Source of the DNA: Humisphaera borealis
Lineage (GTDB): Bacteria > Planctomycetota > Phycisphaerae > Tepidisphaerales > Tepidisphaeraceae
Assembly (NCBI RefSeq): GCF_015169395.1
Contig: NZ_CP063458.1
Span: 1-64,000 of the forward strand
Direction of reading: 5' to 3'
Length of the DNA stretch: 64,000 bases
Below, in pieces: positions 28,756-36,899 of this stretch. How positions within the stretch are numbered: the stretch's first letter is position 1; the number at the start of each line of letters is the position of its first letter. Under the pieces are notes generated by a model that saw only the letters and a program-made list of their open reading frames with translations, had not been told where the DNA came from and made no database searches. Made by a program: the position numbers and the translations under genes.

Positions 28756-30090
28756 ATGGCCACTTTCGCATACACAGCCATCAGCCGCGACGGGAAGCGT
28801 ACCGCTGGTACGCTTAGCGCCGACAGCCGCGCCTCGGCGATCACGCAGGTGACGCGGCAGGGGCTGCATCCGCTGAAGATCGACGAAACGCGCAACGGCG
28901 CATCGGTGCCGGTCGCGGCACCGGCGAAGCGCGTCACGCCGCCGCCGGGCAAGAAGGGCGCTTCCAAGGACGTCGCCCCGGCCAAAGCGCCGGACGGCAA
29001 GGCATCGGCGGATGCTTCGCCGGGCGGCCTGTTCGCTGCCCGCATCAATCCGAATCGCGTCTCGGGAAAACTGGTCGAAGGGTTCACGCGAGAGCTGGCG
29101 AACCTGCTGGCCGGCGGTGTGTCGCTGGCGCGGGCGCTCGGACTGCTCAAGCGCGAAGCCTCCAATCCCAACGCAAAGGCGCTCTGGAACGCGATCCACG
29201 ACGACGTGGTCGGCGGCACCGCGCTCGCCGACTCGATGGCGAAGTACCCCAAGGCGTTTTCAACCGTCTATATCGCGATGGTTCGGGCAGGCGAAGCCGG
29301 CGGCTTTCTCGACGTCGTCCTCCAGCAGATCGCCGATTTCCGCACCCGCGAAGCCGACCTCAAGGGCAAGGTCAAAGCCGCGATGGTCTACCCCATCGTG
29401 CTGGCCGTGCTTTCGGTGGTCGTCGTCATCTTCCTGCTGAGCTTTTTCATCCCGAAGTTCGCCCCGATCTTCGACCAGTTCGGCGGCAAGCTGCCGACGC
29501 TGACGAAAATGATCATCGCCGCGTCCGACCTGGTGAAAGGCTACGGCCCTTACCTGGCGGTCGGCGGGGTGATTGTTGGCGTGATGTACTACCGCTGGAT
29601 CAAGTCCGATTCGGGCCGCCGACGGGTGGAACTGATCACACTCGCCGTCCCGGTGCTGGGACGTGTTATCGCCCATTTCGCGCTGGTACGGTTCTGCCGC
29701 ATGCTGGGTACGCTGGTCGGTGCCGGCGTGCCGCTGGTGTCTTCGCTTAAGACCGCCCGCGAGGCGATCGGCAACCAGACCCTCGCCGACACCGTCAGCC
29801 ATGCGATCGAACAGGTTCAGCGTGGCGAAGCGCTGTCCAAGAGCCTGGCGAACAGCCCGCTGTTTCCCGCGTCGGTGGTCGAGACGATCGCCGTCGCCGA
29901 AGAGACCGGAAGGCTCGACAAGGAACTGGTCCGCGTCGCCACCAGTTACGAAGGCGACCTCGACCGCCAGTTGCGCATGCTTGTCGCGATCGCAGAGCCG
30001 GTCCTGCTGATCATCATGGCATCGGTGATCGGCCTGGTGGTGGTCGGTATGCTGCTGCCGGTGTTCAATATGTCGGAGTTGATCAAGTAG
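28756..30090 (+). CDS. gspF: Type II secretion inner-membrane platform protein GspF
   Basis: A 444-residue polytopic inner-membrane protein. The N-terminus is typical (MATFAYTAISRDGKRTAGTL). An Ala/Pro/Lys linker (about 55-95) leads to two T2SSF domains, each with membrane helices (VYPIVLAVLSVVVVIFLLSF; LGRVIAHFALVRFCRMLGTL; LLIIMASVIGLVVVGMLLPV). GspF couples the ATPase to pseudopilus assembly. The TAG stop is the start of the family-1 palindrome at 30088. Length and order fit the family. Confidence 0.95.
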   Translation: MATFAYTAISRDGKRTAGTLSADSRASAITQVTRQGLHPLKIDETRNGASVPVAAPAKRVTPPPGKKGASKDVAPAKAPDGKASADASPGGLFAARINPNRVSGKLVEGFTRELANLLAGGVSLARALGLLKREASNPNAKALWNAIHDDVVGGTALADSMAKYPKAFSTVYIAMVRAGEAGGFLDVVLQQIADFRTREADLKGKVKAAMVYPIVLAVLSVVVVIFLLSFFIPKFAPIFDQFGGKLPTLTKMIIAASDLVKGYGPYLAVGGVIVGVMYYRWIKSDSGRRRVELITLAVPVLGRVIAHFALVRFCRMLGTLVGAGVPLVSSLKTAREAIGNQTLADTVSHAIEQVQRGEALSKSLANSPLFPASVVETIAVAEETGRLDKELVRVATSYEGDLDRQLRMLVAIAEPVLLIIMASVIGLVVVGMLLPVFNMSELIK

Positions 30091-30168
30091 GGTCCGCCTT
30101 GGCGGACCGAAGCCGGAAGTCGAAAGTCAGTCGTCGGAGATTGCTGTAGGGTTCGCCTTGGCGGACCG
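30088..30168 (+). repeat. Family-1 palindromes, two direct copies at the gspF-gspG junction
   Basis: Copy 1 (30088-30109) starts with the gspF TAG stop. Copy 2 (30147-30168) has TTCGCC in place of TCCGCC. Both face the same way and lie before the gspG start. Confidence 0.85.
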
Positions 30169-30200
30169 ATTATCGCTCGCAAACACCAGAGGAGAAACCA

Positions 30201-30647
30201 ATGTCAGTGCATAGCCGTACACAAGTTCGTCGCGTTCGTCGTTCCGCGTTTACCCTGATCGAACTGCTGCTCGTGCTGGTCATCCTGGCGGTGCTGGCGG
30301 CGATCGTGGTGCCGAAGTTCACCGGCCGTACCGACGACGCCAAGATCGGCGCTGCCAAGACCACGGTGCGCACGATCGAAGGTGCGCTAGACCTGTTCGA
30401 ACAGGACAACGGCCGCTACCCGACGACCGAAGAAGGCATTCGCGCCCTGATCGAAATGCCGGCGAATGTCACGAATTGGAAGGCCCCGTACTTCAAGGGC
30501 GACACCAAGGACCCCTGGGGCAACGAATACGGCTACCGCTACCCCGGTACCGTCAACACCCACGGGCCTGACGTCTTCTCGTTCGGCAAGGACGGCAAGG
30601 AAGGCGGCGGCGACGACTTGGGCAACTGGGTGACCGAGACCAAGTAA
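30201..30647 (+). CDS. gspG: Major pseudopilin GspG
   Basis: A 148-residue type II secretion major pseudopilin, the main subunit of the periplasmic pseudopilus. It has a short basic leader, a prepilin peptidase site before FTLIELLLVLVILA (Glu5 present), then a single long N-terminal helix. The globular part has the family's DLFEQDNGRYPTTEEG and DPWGNEYGYRYPG motifs. Acidic residues near the C-terminus (KDGKEGGGDDLGNW) fit the calcium site of GspG. GAGGAG lies just before ATG 30201. A prepilin peptidase gene is not in the window. Confidence 0.96.
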   Translation: MSVHSRTQVRRVRRSAFTLIELLLVLVILAVLAAIVVPKFTGRTDDAKIGAAKTTVRTIEGALDLFEQDNGRYPTTEEGIRALIEMPANVTNWKAPYFKGDTKDPWGNEYGYRYPGTVNTHGPDVFSFGKDGKEGGGDDLGNWVTETK

Positions 30648-30667
30648 TCCCCGGCGGACCGCTGTTG

Positions 30668-30787
30668 TAGGGTCCGCCTTGACGGACCGTTGCGCTCGCG
30701 TGACGTGTCCGCCGGAGCAGACCCTGCGAATGCACGGATCAAGTGTGCGCCGGTGCGGCCCACGCGTCCGCCAAGGCGGACCCTACG
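30668..30787. repeat. Family-1 palindromes, inverted pair at the gspG-gspH junction
   Basis: A forward copy at 30668-30689 (with TTGACGG in place of TTGGCGG) faces a reverse copy at 30763-30787. The reverse copy ends 1 base before the gspH ATG, so it occupies the place of a ribosome site. Confidence 0.85.
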
Positions 30788-30788
30788 A

Positions 30789-31373
30789 ATGCAAGTCGTC
30801 GTCAAGCAATCTCGCCGGGCCTTCACGCTGCTCGAGCTCATCCTCGTGCTGCTGGTGATGGCGATCATGGTCGCGATGGCGATCCCGGCGATGCGGGGCC
30901 TGGCGGCGGGGCGCGGGGCGGACGAGTGCGCGGGGCAGATGTTGGCGCTGGCCCACTACGCCCGCTCGCAGGCGATCGCCGAAGGCGTGAACTACCGGCT
31001 CAATATCGACCCGACGAACAAGGTGTATTACCTGACCAAGTTCTACAGCGATCCACTCGACGCAAGCGCCGCCCCGGGTTTCTACGAACTGGGCGTCGAG
31101 ATGGGATCCGTCTTTCGCGCGCCCGCCGACGTGACGCTCGAATGGGACAACGCCTACGCATCGCTGCAGTTGCAGAACGCGGCGGCGACTGGGCAGATTC
31201 TGCCGGAGAAGATCGGCAGCGATGTGCCGTTCGTCGAGTTTACGCCGTCGGGCCGTACCGATGCCTGCCTGATCCGCGTCATCGACCGCGACGGCACGGT
31301 CACGCAGGTGGTCTGTCCGTCGGCGACGGAAACGATTCGAGTCATTCGGCCGGACGGAAGGATCAGGAGCTGA
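30789..31373 (+). CDS. gspH: Minor pseudopilin GspH
   Basis: A 194-residue pseudopilin. A ~10-residue basic leader is followed by FTLLELILVLLVMAI, the prepilin cleavage site and helix. The C-terminal part has the beta-rich globular pattern of GspH/FimT proteins (PFVEFTPSGRTDACLIRV). The ATG at 30789 lies one base after a family-1 palindrome; GGCGGA inside the palindrome is the only purine-rich stretch that could serve as a ribosome site. The open frame extends upstream through the repeat but does not look coding there. gspI starts 3 bases after its stop. Confidence 0.9.
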   Translation: MQVVVKQSRRAFTLLELILVLLVMAIMVAMAIPAMRGLAAGRGADECAGQMLALAHYARSQAIAEGVNYRLNIDPTNKVYYLTKFYSDPLDASAAPGFYELGVEMGSVFRAPADVTLEWDNAYASLQLQNAAATGQILPEKIGSDVPFVEFTPSGRTDACLIRVIDRDGTVTQVVCPSATETIRVIRPDGRIRS

Positions 31374-31375
31374 TC

Positions 31376-31918
31376 ATGATGAGGCACGAAGGCATGAAGG
31401 CACGCAGGCACAAGGGAGGCGCATCACCGCGCTCCCTTAGTGCCTCCGTGCCTCCGTGCCCCCGTGCCTCCTCCCGCAGTGCCTCCTCCCGCCGTGCCTC
31501 TGCTCGTCGAAACCGAGGCTTCACGCTTGTGGAAGTCCTCGCCACCATCCTGATGCTGGCGATCATCGTGCCGGTGGCGATGCAGGCGGTGAGCCTGGCG
31601 ACTGGCATCTCCGGCGCGGCCCGCCACCGCGCCGAAGCCGCCGCGCTGGCCGAATCGCAACTGGCGTTCCTGATGACCAGCGGCGAGTGGCAGACCGGCA
31701 CGCTGCAAGGCGACTTCGCGCAGCAGGGCTTTCCGGAGTACCAGTGGTACGCCAGCGTCGGCAACTGGACGGAAGCCAACGTGCAGCAGCTGGACGTGAT
31801 GGTCCTCTGGACGACGCCCCGGCGGGGCGAGGAATCGGTTGTCGTCTCCACGCTGGTCTACCAGCTGGGAGCCGACGACAGTACCGGTGACGCGGCCGCG
31901 ACAGGAGCGACGCCGTAG
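31376..31918 (+). CDS. gspI: Minor pseudopilin GspI, leader built from repeats
   Basis: A 180-residue pseudopilin if ATG 31376 is used. The prepilin site is NRG-FTLVEVLATILMLAI with Glu5. The region before it is about 48 residues long and consists of translated repeats (MKARRHKGG, VPPCPRASSRSASSRRASAR). A GTG in the repeat (at about 31448) would shorten the leader to about 22 residues, more typical. The globular part has WYASVGNWTEANVQQLDV, as in GspI. It starts 3 bases after gspH, so the two are probably coupled. Its TAG stop is followed by a 7-bp hairpin. Confidence 0.85.
   Translation: MMRHEGMKARRHKGGASPRSLSASVPPCPRASSRSASSRRASARRNRGFTLVEVLATILMLAIIVPVAMQAVSLATGISGAARHRAEAAALAESQLAFLMTSGEWQTGTLQGDFAQQGFPEYQWYASVGNWTEANVQQLDVMVLWTTPRRGEESVVVSTLVYQLGADDSTGDAAATGATP
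31380..31500. repeat. Composite hairpin repeat inside the 5' end of gspI
   Basis: The left arm (31380-31420) is a tandem of GGCACGAAGGCATGAA-like units. The right arm (31437-31500) is a tandem of GTGCCTCC units. The arms are roughly complementary. The whole block lies within the apparent gspI coding frame. Confidence 0.75.
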
Positions 31919-31935
31919 CGACGGCTTTGCCGTCG
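31919..31935. terminator. Small hairpin right after the gspI stop
   Basis: CGACGGC-TTT-GCCGTCG is a perfect 7-bp stem with a 3-base loop, starting the base after the gspI TAG. There is no T-run, so it is more likely an mRNA-processing or stability hairpin than an intrinsic terminator. Confidence 0.55.
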
Positions 31936-32064
31936 TGAAGTCAGAAGTCAGAAGTCGGAAAAGAAATGCGACCTGTATCGACCGCAATCTCGCCCGCCTC
32001 ACACTTCGACTGTTTCGATGCGCCTTGTCCTATTCTGACTCCTGACTTCCGACTCCCGACTTCG
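31934..32064. repeat. Composite hairpin repeat, gspI-gspJ junction
   Basis: The left arm (31936-31961) is a tandem of GAAGTCAGAAGTCAGAAGTC. The right arm (32030-32064) is a tandem of CTGACTCCTGACTTCCGACT. The right arm lies inside the apparent leader of gspJ. Confidence 0.78.
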
Positions 32065-32763
32065 GCGCGGCGAAGCCGCGCATTCACCCTTCTGGAACTC
32101 CTCGCCGCGATCTCCCTCGTGGCGCTGATCGGTCTTTCGCTTTTTGCCACGCTGCGGATTGCCACCCGAGCGCGGGACAGTTCCGAAGCATTGCTCGAAC
32201 CGCAGCGGACTGCCGACCTGGCGTTCGAGATGATTCGTCAGGATCTGGAGAATGCCCAGCCGCCGTCGGGCGTGTTGTCGGCGACGTTCACCGGCGGCGA
32301 CTTCCGCGACGGCCGCGGCCGTGACGGCGACACCGTCCGGTTCTTCACCACCAGCAAAGGCCCGCAGCACGAAAGCGGTGACGGCGACATTCGCCGGGTC
32401 GAGTACCTCTGCCTGGCGTCCGACGGCAACGACACCCAGGGCGAGTACATGCTCGTTCGCCGGGTCATTCACAACCTGCTCTCCCCGTTCGAACCGCCGG
32501 CCGACGACGAAGTCATCCTGCGCGGCATCGGTGGCTTCGATCTTCAGTTCTGGGACGGTGCCCTTGGCACTTGGGTGCCCACGTGGGAATCGGCCCAGCA
32601 GAACAACAGCGTTCCGATGGCGATCCAGGTGTCGATCGACCTCGACCGCACCCAGCTCGTCGACGGCCAGTCGCAGGTCGTCACCCGGCGGTTCGTGCGT
32701 GTCGTTCAGCTCCCGTGTGCAATTCCGGCGCAAAACACCAGCGGATTGGGGACGGGACGATGA
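31966..32763 (+). CDS. gspJ: Minor pseudopilin GspJ
   Basis: A 265-residue pseudopilin. The prepilin site lies before FTLLELLAAISLVALIG. The leader from ATG 31966 is about 38 residues, longer than usual, and its second half (CPILTPDFRLPTSARR) is translated repeat. A later non-ATG start is possible. The globular domain has the GspJ-like stretch ERTADLAFEM-type helix (QRTADLAFEMIRQDLENAQP) and a C-terminal beta-rich part (VILRGIGGFDLQFWDG). The stop overlaps the gspK start (ATGA), indicating coupling. Confidence 0.86.
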   Translation: MRPVSTAISPASHFDCFDAPCPILTPDFRLPTSARRSRAFTLLELLAAISLVALIGLSLFATLRIATRARDSSEALLEPQRTADLAFEMIRQDLENAQPPSGVLSATFTGGDFRDGRGRDGDTVRFFTTSKGPQHESGDGDIRRVEYLCLASDGNDTQGEYMLVRRVIHNLLSPFEPPADDEVILRGIGGFDLQFWDGALGTWVPTWESAQQNNSVPMAIQVSIDLDRTQLVDGQSQVVTRRFVRVVQLPCAIPAQNTSGLGTGR

Positions 32764-34313
32764 TGACGCAGCGAAGAAGCAAGATCACCACGGAGGCACG
32801 GAGACACGGAGGTGTTTCCGGTGCACCACGCTATGCCTGCGATGAGAAGAAGGCTTTTAGCTTTGAATCGCCGTCGGATCCTGTCTCGGCGGTGATCCCT
32901 CCGTGTCTCCGTGCCTCCGTGGTGACGTCTTCGTCCCGCCGTCATGGCACGATTCTGGTGATGGTGCTCTGGGGCATGATCGTCCTCACCGGCATCATCC
33001 TGGTGTTCGGGCGAACGGTGCAGGTGGAGGCGATTTCGTCGAACAACCGCGTATCGACAATCCAGACGGCCGCTATCCTGCGCGGGGCAGAGCAGTATGT
33101 GCTGTCGCTGGTCGAAAATGCCGCCGGCGATCCCACCTACGTCGTCGACGCCAGTTCCGAGGCGATGGCCGTCGGCACGAATCCCGTCGACGGTCGGCCG
33201 ATGGGCTACTTCTGGATCATCAAGCCCGATACCGGCAACCCCGAGCTGACCGCGTTCGGGCTGGTGGATGAAAGCTCCAAGATCAATCTCAACAACGCCA
33301 GCCGGGAGACGCTGATGAAGCTCCCGAAGATGACCGAGGACATCGCCGACTCGATCATCGACTGGCGCGACACCGACGAGAACGTCACCAACCAGGGCGC
33401 TGAAAGCTCCTACTACTCCAACCTTCCGCAAGGCTACAACGCCAAGAACGACCGGTTCGAAGCGATCGAAGAGCTGCGACTTGTTCTTCAGCCGCGGCTG
33501 AAGGATGCGCGGCTGGTGGACGAGTTCCTCTACGGCTACGACCTCAATCATGACGGCGTCATGAGCGCCCGTGAGACCAGCGCCGGCGGGATGTCGTCGG
33601 CATTCAGCTCGGCGACGAACGACGGGCGGGGCATCGCGCCGTTCGTCACCGTTTACAGCGTCGAAGCCAACACCAACACCGGCCGGACCGACGTCAACGG
33701 CGACTCGAACCAGCTCCGCGACGCGATGCGGAAGATCTTCCAGCGCACCCGCGCCGACCAGATCGTCCAGCTCGCGACCACCGGCCCGGCCCCGCCGGGC
33801 GGTCGGCGGTTCGCCAACGTGTTCGATTTCTGTGGCAAGGGCACGATGTCCCCCCAGGAAGTCCGCCAGGCATACGACAAGCTGCACGCCAACCAGGGCC
33901 GCACCGCGACCGGGCGGGTGAACCTGAACACCGCGCCGCGCGAGGTGTTGCTGGCGATGCCCGGGCTTGAGGAACAGGACGTCGATAAGCTACTCAGCGC
34001 CCGCAATGCAGAAACCGGCACGTCACTGGCGTGGGTCTACGAGGCGATCGGCCCGCAAAAGGCGGCGGCGATCGGGTCGCTGCTGACCAACAAGAGCTAC
34101 CAATACTCGGCGGACATCGTCGCGATGAGTTCCAACGGGAAGAGCTTCAAACGGATCAGGATCATCGCCGACGCCCGCCGAACGCCGGCCAGGATTGTGT
34201 ATCGCAAAGACCTGAGCGACCTGGGTTGGCCGCTGGACGAGAGCATCCGGTATTCATTGCAGCAGGGCGGCGTGCTCGACACGCCGTTCGGGTCGGGCGG
34301 AAGTGCGTTTTAG
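32760..34313 (+). CDS. gspK: Pseudopilus tip protein GspK
   Basis: A 517-residue protein. The leader from ATG 32760 is about 65 residues and contains translated hairpin repeats (TTEARRHGG and IPPCLRASVV). The membrane helix is ILVMVLWGMIVLTGIILVFG. The body has two Asn-rich helix-hairpin-helix motifs (INLNNASRETLMKLPKMTED; VNLNTAPREVLLAMPGLEEQ), as in GspK. Between them, DYDLNHDGVMSARE-type sequence (in YGYDLNHDGVMSARE) is an EF-hand-like calcium loop. GspK caps the pseudopilus with GspI and GspJ. It overlaps the gspJ stop by 4 bases. Later in-frame starts closer to the helix cannot be excluded. Confidence 0.9.
   Translation: MMTQRRSKITTEARRHGGVSGAPRYACDEKKAFSFESPSDPVSAVIPPCLRASVVTSSSRRHGTILVMVLWGMIVLTGIILVFGRTVQVEAISSNNRVSTIQTAAILRGAEQYVLSLVENAAGDPTYVVDASSEAMAVGTNPVDGRPMGYFWIIKPDTGNPELTAFGLVDESSKINLNNASRETLMKLPKMTEDIADSIIDWRDTDENVTNQGAESSYYSNLPQGYNAKNDRFEAIEELRLVLQPRLKDARLVDEFLYGYDLNHDGVMSARETSAGGMSSAFSSATNDGRGIAPFVTVYSVEANTNTGRTDVNGDSNQLRDAMRKIFQRTRADQIVQLATTGPAPPGGRRFANVFDFCGKGTMSPQEVRQAYDKLHANQGRTATGRVNLNTAPREVLLAMPGLEEQDVDKLLSARNAETGTSLAWVYEAIGPQKAAAIGSLLTNKSYQYSADIVAMSSNGKSFKRIRIIADARRTPARIVYRKDLSDLGWPLDESIRYSLQQGGVLDTPFGSGGSAF
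32785..32925. repeat. Composite hairpin repeat inside the 5' end of gspK
   Basis: The left arm (32785-32812) and right arm (32898-32925) are perfectly complementary over 28 bases, built from CACGGAGG and CACGGAGA units. About 85 bases separate the arms. Both lie in the apparent leader-coding part of gspK. Confidence 0.9.
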
Positions 34314-34614
34314 CGGCATGGGCCTCGGTCAACCCCGGAAAATGCGGTTAACCACGGAGGACACAGAGAGCACGGAGAGGAAACACGAAGGGTTCCGCCC
34401 TCGAACGGATCGAGAAGAAGATCTGAGATCTGAGACCTGGCGATGTCTCCCCGTGTTTTCCCTCCGTGACCTCCATGTCCTCCGTGGGGAGCACCCTTCG
34501 GGGTGTGCATTCGACGGCCTTCGGAGCGTGTTCTAGGACGAAGCGAGCGGGCGTAAGTGGCACAGACGGAAGTTTTTACCACCGCCCGGCAACCATACTT
34601 GAGAGAACCAACGC
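34314..34614. other. gspK-gspL junction, no gene
   Basis: The 301 bases hold the composite hairpin at 34348-34487 and then about 125 bases with nothing recognised before the GTG start of the GspL-like gene. Confidence 0.5.
34348..34487. repeat. Composite hairpin repeat, gspK-gspL junction
   Basis: The left arm (34348-34393) is built from CACGGAGGACACAGAGAG-type units. The right arm (34448-34487) reads CTCCCCGTG, CCTCCGTGAC, CTCCATGTCCTCCGTGG. The centre has a direct repeat AGATCTGAGATCTGAGA (34419-34436). The unit resembles the one in gspK. Confidence 0.78.
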
Positions 34615-36153
34615 GTGGCGCAAAGAACCGGACAGAACAAGTTCCTTGGAGTGGCGATCGGCGAGAAGTCGCTCGTCATCGCCGAGGCCTCGCGCAGCGG
34701 GAATGCCCCGGCTGGCTCATCGCCTCTGGGCGCGGCGACCGGCCGCGTGACGCAGGCCGCCACGTTCGTCTACCCAGCCGGCGTGACGCTCGATACCCCC
34801 GAACCGTTGGGCAGCGCGTTGGGTGCATTCCTCAAGGAACGCGGGTTTGCCGCCCGGCATGTGGTCGTCGGCGTGCCGGCCCGGTGGGTGCTCAGCAAGC
34901 CCAAGGAAGTCCCCCCGGCCGACCCTGACCTCATCGCCGAGGCATTGCGGCTTCAGGTCGAGGGTGAGTTCAGCCAGGAACTACAGAACCTCGTTTTCGA
35001 TTACGCCGGTGAGATCAGCCCCACCGAGCCGCGCAATGTGCTGCTGGTCGCGATCCAGGACAAGTACCTGGAACAGATCAAGGCGATGACGTCAGCGGCG
35101 AAGCTGACACTGTCGGCGGTGACACCCGTGGGCTGTGTGCTCGGTGCTGCAGCCGGTACCGCCTCGGGGAAATCCCGGTCGGCGTTGGTCGTGTCGGTCG
35201 GCCCTGGTGGAATCGAACTGATCGCCCAGGACGGCGCATCGCCGCGGGCCCTGCGTCATCTGGGCGCGGCGGGCACGTCGGCGGGCATCCTCGCCGGCGA
35301 ACTTCGTCGGGCGACCTTTGCCGCGGGCAAGATGGACGCCTCGGCGTCCGCCAACGGCAACGGCTCGGCCGTCAACGGCAAGGGCGTCAATGGCAATGGT
35401 CATCACGGCCCGGCGCTGGTCGTCTGGGACGACCTGACCCTCACCGATCCGTCCCGGCAGGCACTGGCCGATGCGGTCGGCGCTCGACTGGAAAGCGGCA
35501 ATCTCGAAACACTGGGCGTGCCCGCCGGCCTGACCGGTGGCCCGCGCGACGCCGCCTCTCCCAGCCTTGCCGGCGCGGCGGCACTTGCCGTCGCCGCCGT
35601 CACCGAACAGGACAGCTCGGCGTCCGTCTGGCCGGCCGACTTCCTGCATTCGCGCCTGGCCGCCCCGAAAAAGGGGGGCATCAACCGCAAGACGGTGCTC
35701 ATCGCCGCCGGCGTGTTCGTTGTTCTCCTGCTGGCCGTTGTCGCGTACCTCGATCTGCAGTCCAGCCAGAGTCGTCTCAGCGACCTCGAAGCCGAGCAGG
35801 TCGGACAGAAGGACCGCGTCAAGGCGGCCGAGGCGTTCGTCAAGCGTGTCGGATACGCCGAGAAATGGCACCAGGGCAAGCCGCGCTTCCTGACCTGTCT
35901 TTATGGCTTGTCTCAAGCGATTCCCGAAGACGGCAAGACCTATGTCACCAACATCACGCTGAAGGAAAACATGAAGGGCACGCTCACCGGCCGCACCGGC
36001 GGGTCGGAACGCGACGTAACCGCGATCGTGGACCGTATGCTTAAGACCAAGCTGTTCACCGGCGTGAAAGCGCCGCAGATCGACAAGCGCGATGTCGGCC
36101 GAGGCGGTGGAACGGAAATCGCGTTTACGATCGAGTTCGTGTGTGTGCCTTAG
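34615..36153 (+). CDS. GspL-like protein fusing PilM-like and PilN-like parts
   Basis: A 512-residue protein. Residues about 1-330 are an actin-like PilM/GspL cytoplasmic domain (FLGVAIGEKSLVIAEAS; PARWVLSKPKEVP; ALVVSVGPGGIELIAQDG), interrupted by an Asn/Gly-rich insert at about 245-262 (SANGNGSAVNGKGVNGNG). One transmembrane helix lies at about 360-382 (VLIAAGVFVVLLLAVVAYL). A periplasmic coiled coil and a ferredoxin-like C-terminal domain follow, as in PilN/GspL. The start is GTG 34615. In type II systems GspL links the ATPase to GspM at the inner membrane. Assignment by architecture and position. Confidence 0.82.
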   Translation: MAQRTGQNKFLGVAIGEKSLVIAEASRSGNAPAGSSPLGAATGRVTQAATFVYPAGVTLDTPEPLGSALGAFLKERGFAARHVVVGVPARWVLSKPKEVPPADPDLIAEALRLQVEGEFSQELQNLVFDYAGEISPTEPRNVLLVAIQDKYLEQIKAMTSAAKLTLSAVTPVGCVLGAAAGTASGKSRSALVVSVGPGGIELIAQDGASPRALRHLGAAGTSAGILAGELRRATFAAGKMDASASANGNGSAVNGKGVNGNGHHGPALVVWDDLTLTDPSRQALADAVGARLESGNLETLGVPAGLTGGPRDAASPSLAGAAALAVAAVTEQDSSASVWPADFLHSRLAAPKKGGINRKTVLIAAGVFVVLLLAVVAYLDLQSSQSRLSDLEAEQVGQKDRVKAAEAFVKRVGYAEKWHQGKPRFLTCLYGLSQAIPEDGKTYVTNITLKENMKGTLTGRTGGSERDVTAIVDRMLKTKLFTGVKAPQIDKRDVGRGGGTEIAFTIEFVCVP

Positions 36154-36155
36154 GG

Positions 36156-36282
36156 AGTAGTCAGTGGTCGGTAGTCAGTGGTCAGAAAAGCCAAGTCGTC
36201 GTCCCTGACCCAGATTACTGATTTCTGCCTACTGCCTGCTGACTGCTGACTACTGACTACTGACTACTGACTACTGACTACT
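36156..36282. repeat. Composite hairpin repeat, gspL-gspM junction
   Basis: The left arm (36156-36186) is GTAGTCAGTGGTCG units. The right arm (36226-36282) is a longer tandem of CTGACTACTGACTACT units, with at least five copies of a 7-8 bp word. It ends 8 bases before the gspM-like ATG. Confidence 0.85.
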
Positions 36283-36290
36283 CCGCCATC

Positions 36291-36899
36291 ATGAACAACA
36301 TGTCCCCCCGCGAACGTTCGCTTGCCCTGATCGTCCTCAGCGTGGTCGGTGTGGCCCTGCTTTATCAGTTCGTGATCGATCCCTACTTCCAGAAGCGTCG
36401 CGAACTGAAGGCGGCGATCGAACTGAAGGAAGACGAGCTGAACCGCAATCGCAAGCTATTCAATGACGAGAAACGCCTTAAGGCCGTGCTGACCAACCTG
36501 AACGCCGGCGGTTTGAAGACCGATGTCGCCGAGGCCCGCAGCCAGCTGCTCTACGCCATCAGCAGCTGGACGAAGGATTCGGGGGTGAACTTGTCGTCGC
36601 TCAAGGAGGGTCGCACCACCAGCGAAGGCAAATGGATCCAGATCAATACCCAGGCCAGCGGCACCGGCCCGCAGAAGGCGATCGCGAATCTGTTGTGGCG
36701 GGTGGAGACGGCGTCGATCCCGGTGCGCGTGACCGAAATGACCGTCAATTCCCGTCGCGAGGGGACCGACGACCTGCAGATCAACCTGGGCGTGTCAACG
36801 CTCTGTGCCAACCCCGACGGTGACAAGCCCGAGACGCCCGGTCGCCGACCCGTCGCCTCGATCTACGGAAGCAGCGTCGCAAGCGGGAGAGAGCCGTGA
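36291..36899 (+). CDS. GspM/PilO-like assembly protein
   Basis: A 202-residue bitopic membrane protein. One transmembrane helix lies at about 10-28 (LALIVLSVVGVALLYQFVI). A coiled coil follows (FQKRRELKAAIELKEDELNR), then a ferredoxin-like periplasmic domain (PQKAIANLLWRVETASIPVR) typical of PilO/GspM. It probably pairs with the GspL-like protein. It starts 8 bases after a hairpin; no good ribosome site is visible in between. The TGA stop overlaps the next ATG by one base. Confidence 0.82.
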   Translation: MNNMSPRERSLALIVLSVVGVALLYQFVIDPYFQKRRELKAAIELKEDELNRNRKLFNDEKRLKAVLTNLNAGGLKTDVAEARSQLLYAISSWTKDSGVNLSSLKEGRTTSEGKWIQINTQASGTGPQKAIANLLWRVETASIPVRVTEMTVNSRREGTDDLQINLGVSTLCANPDGDKPETPGRRPVASIYGSSVASGREP

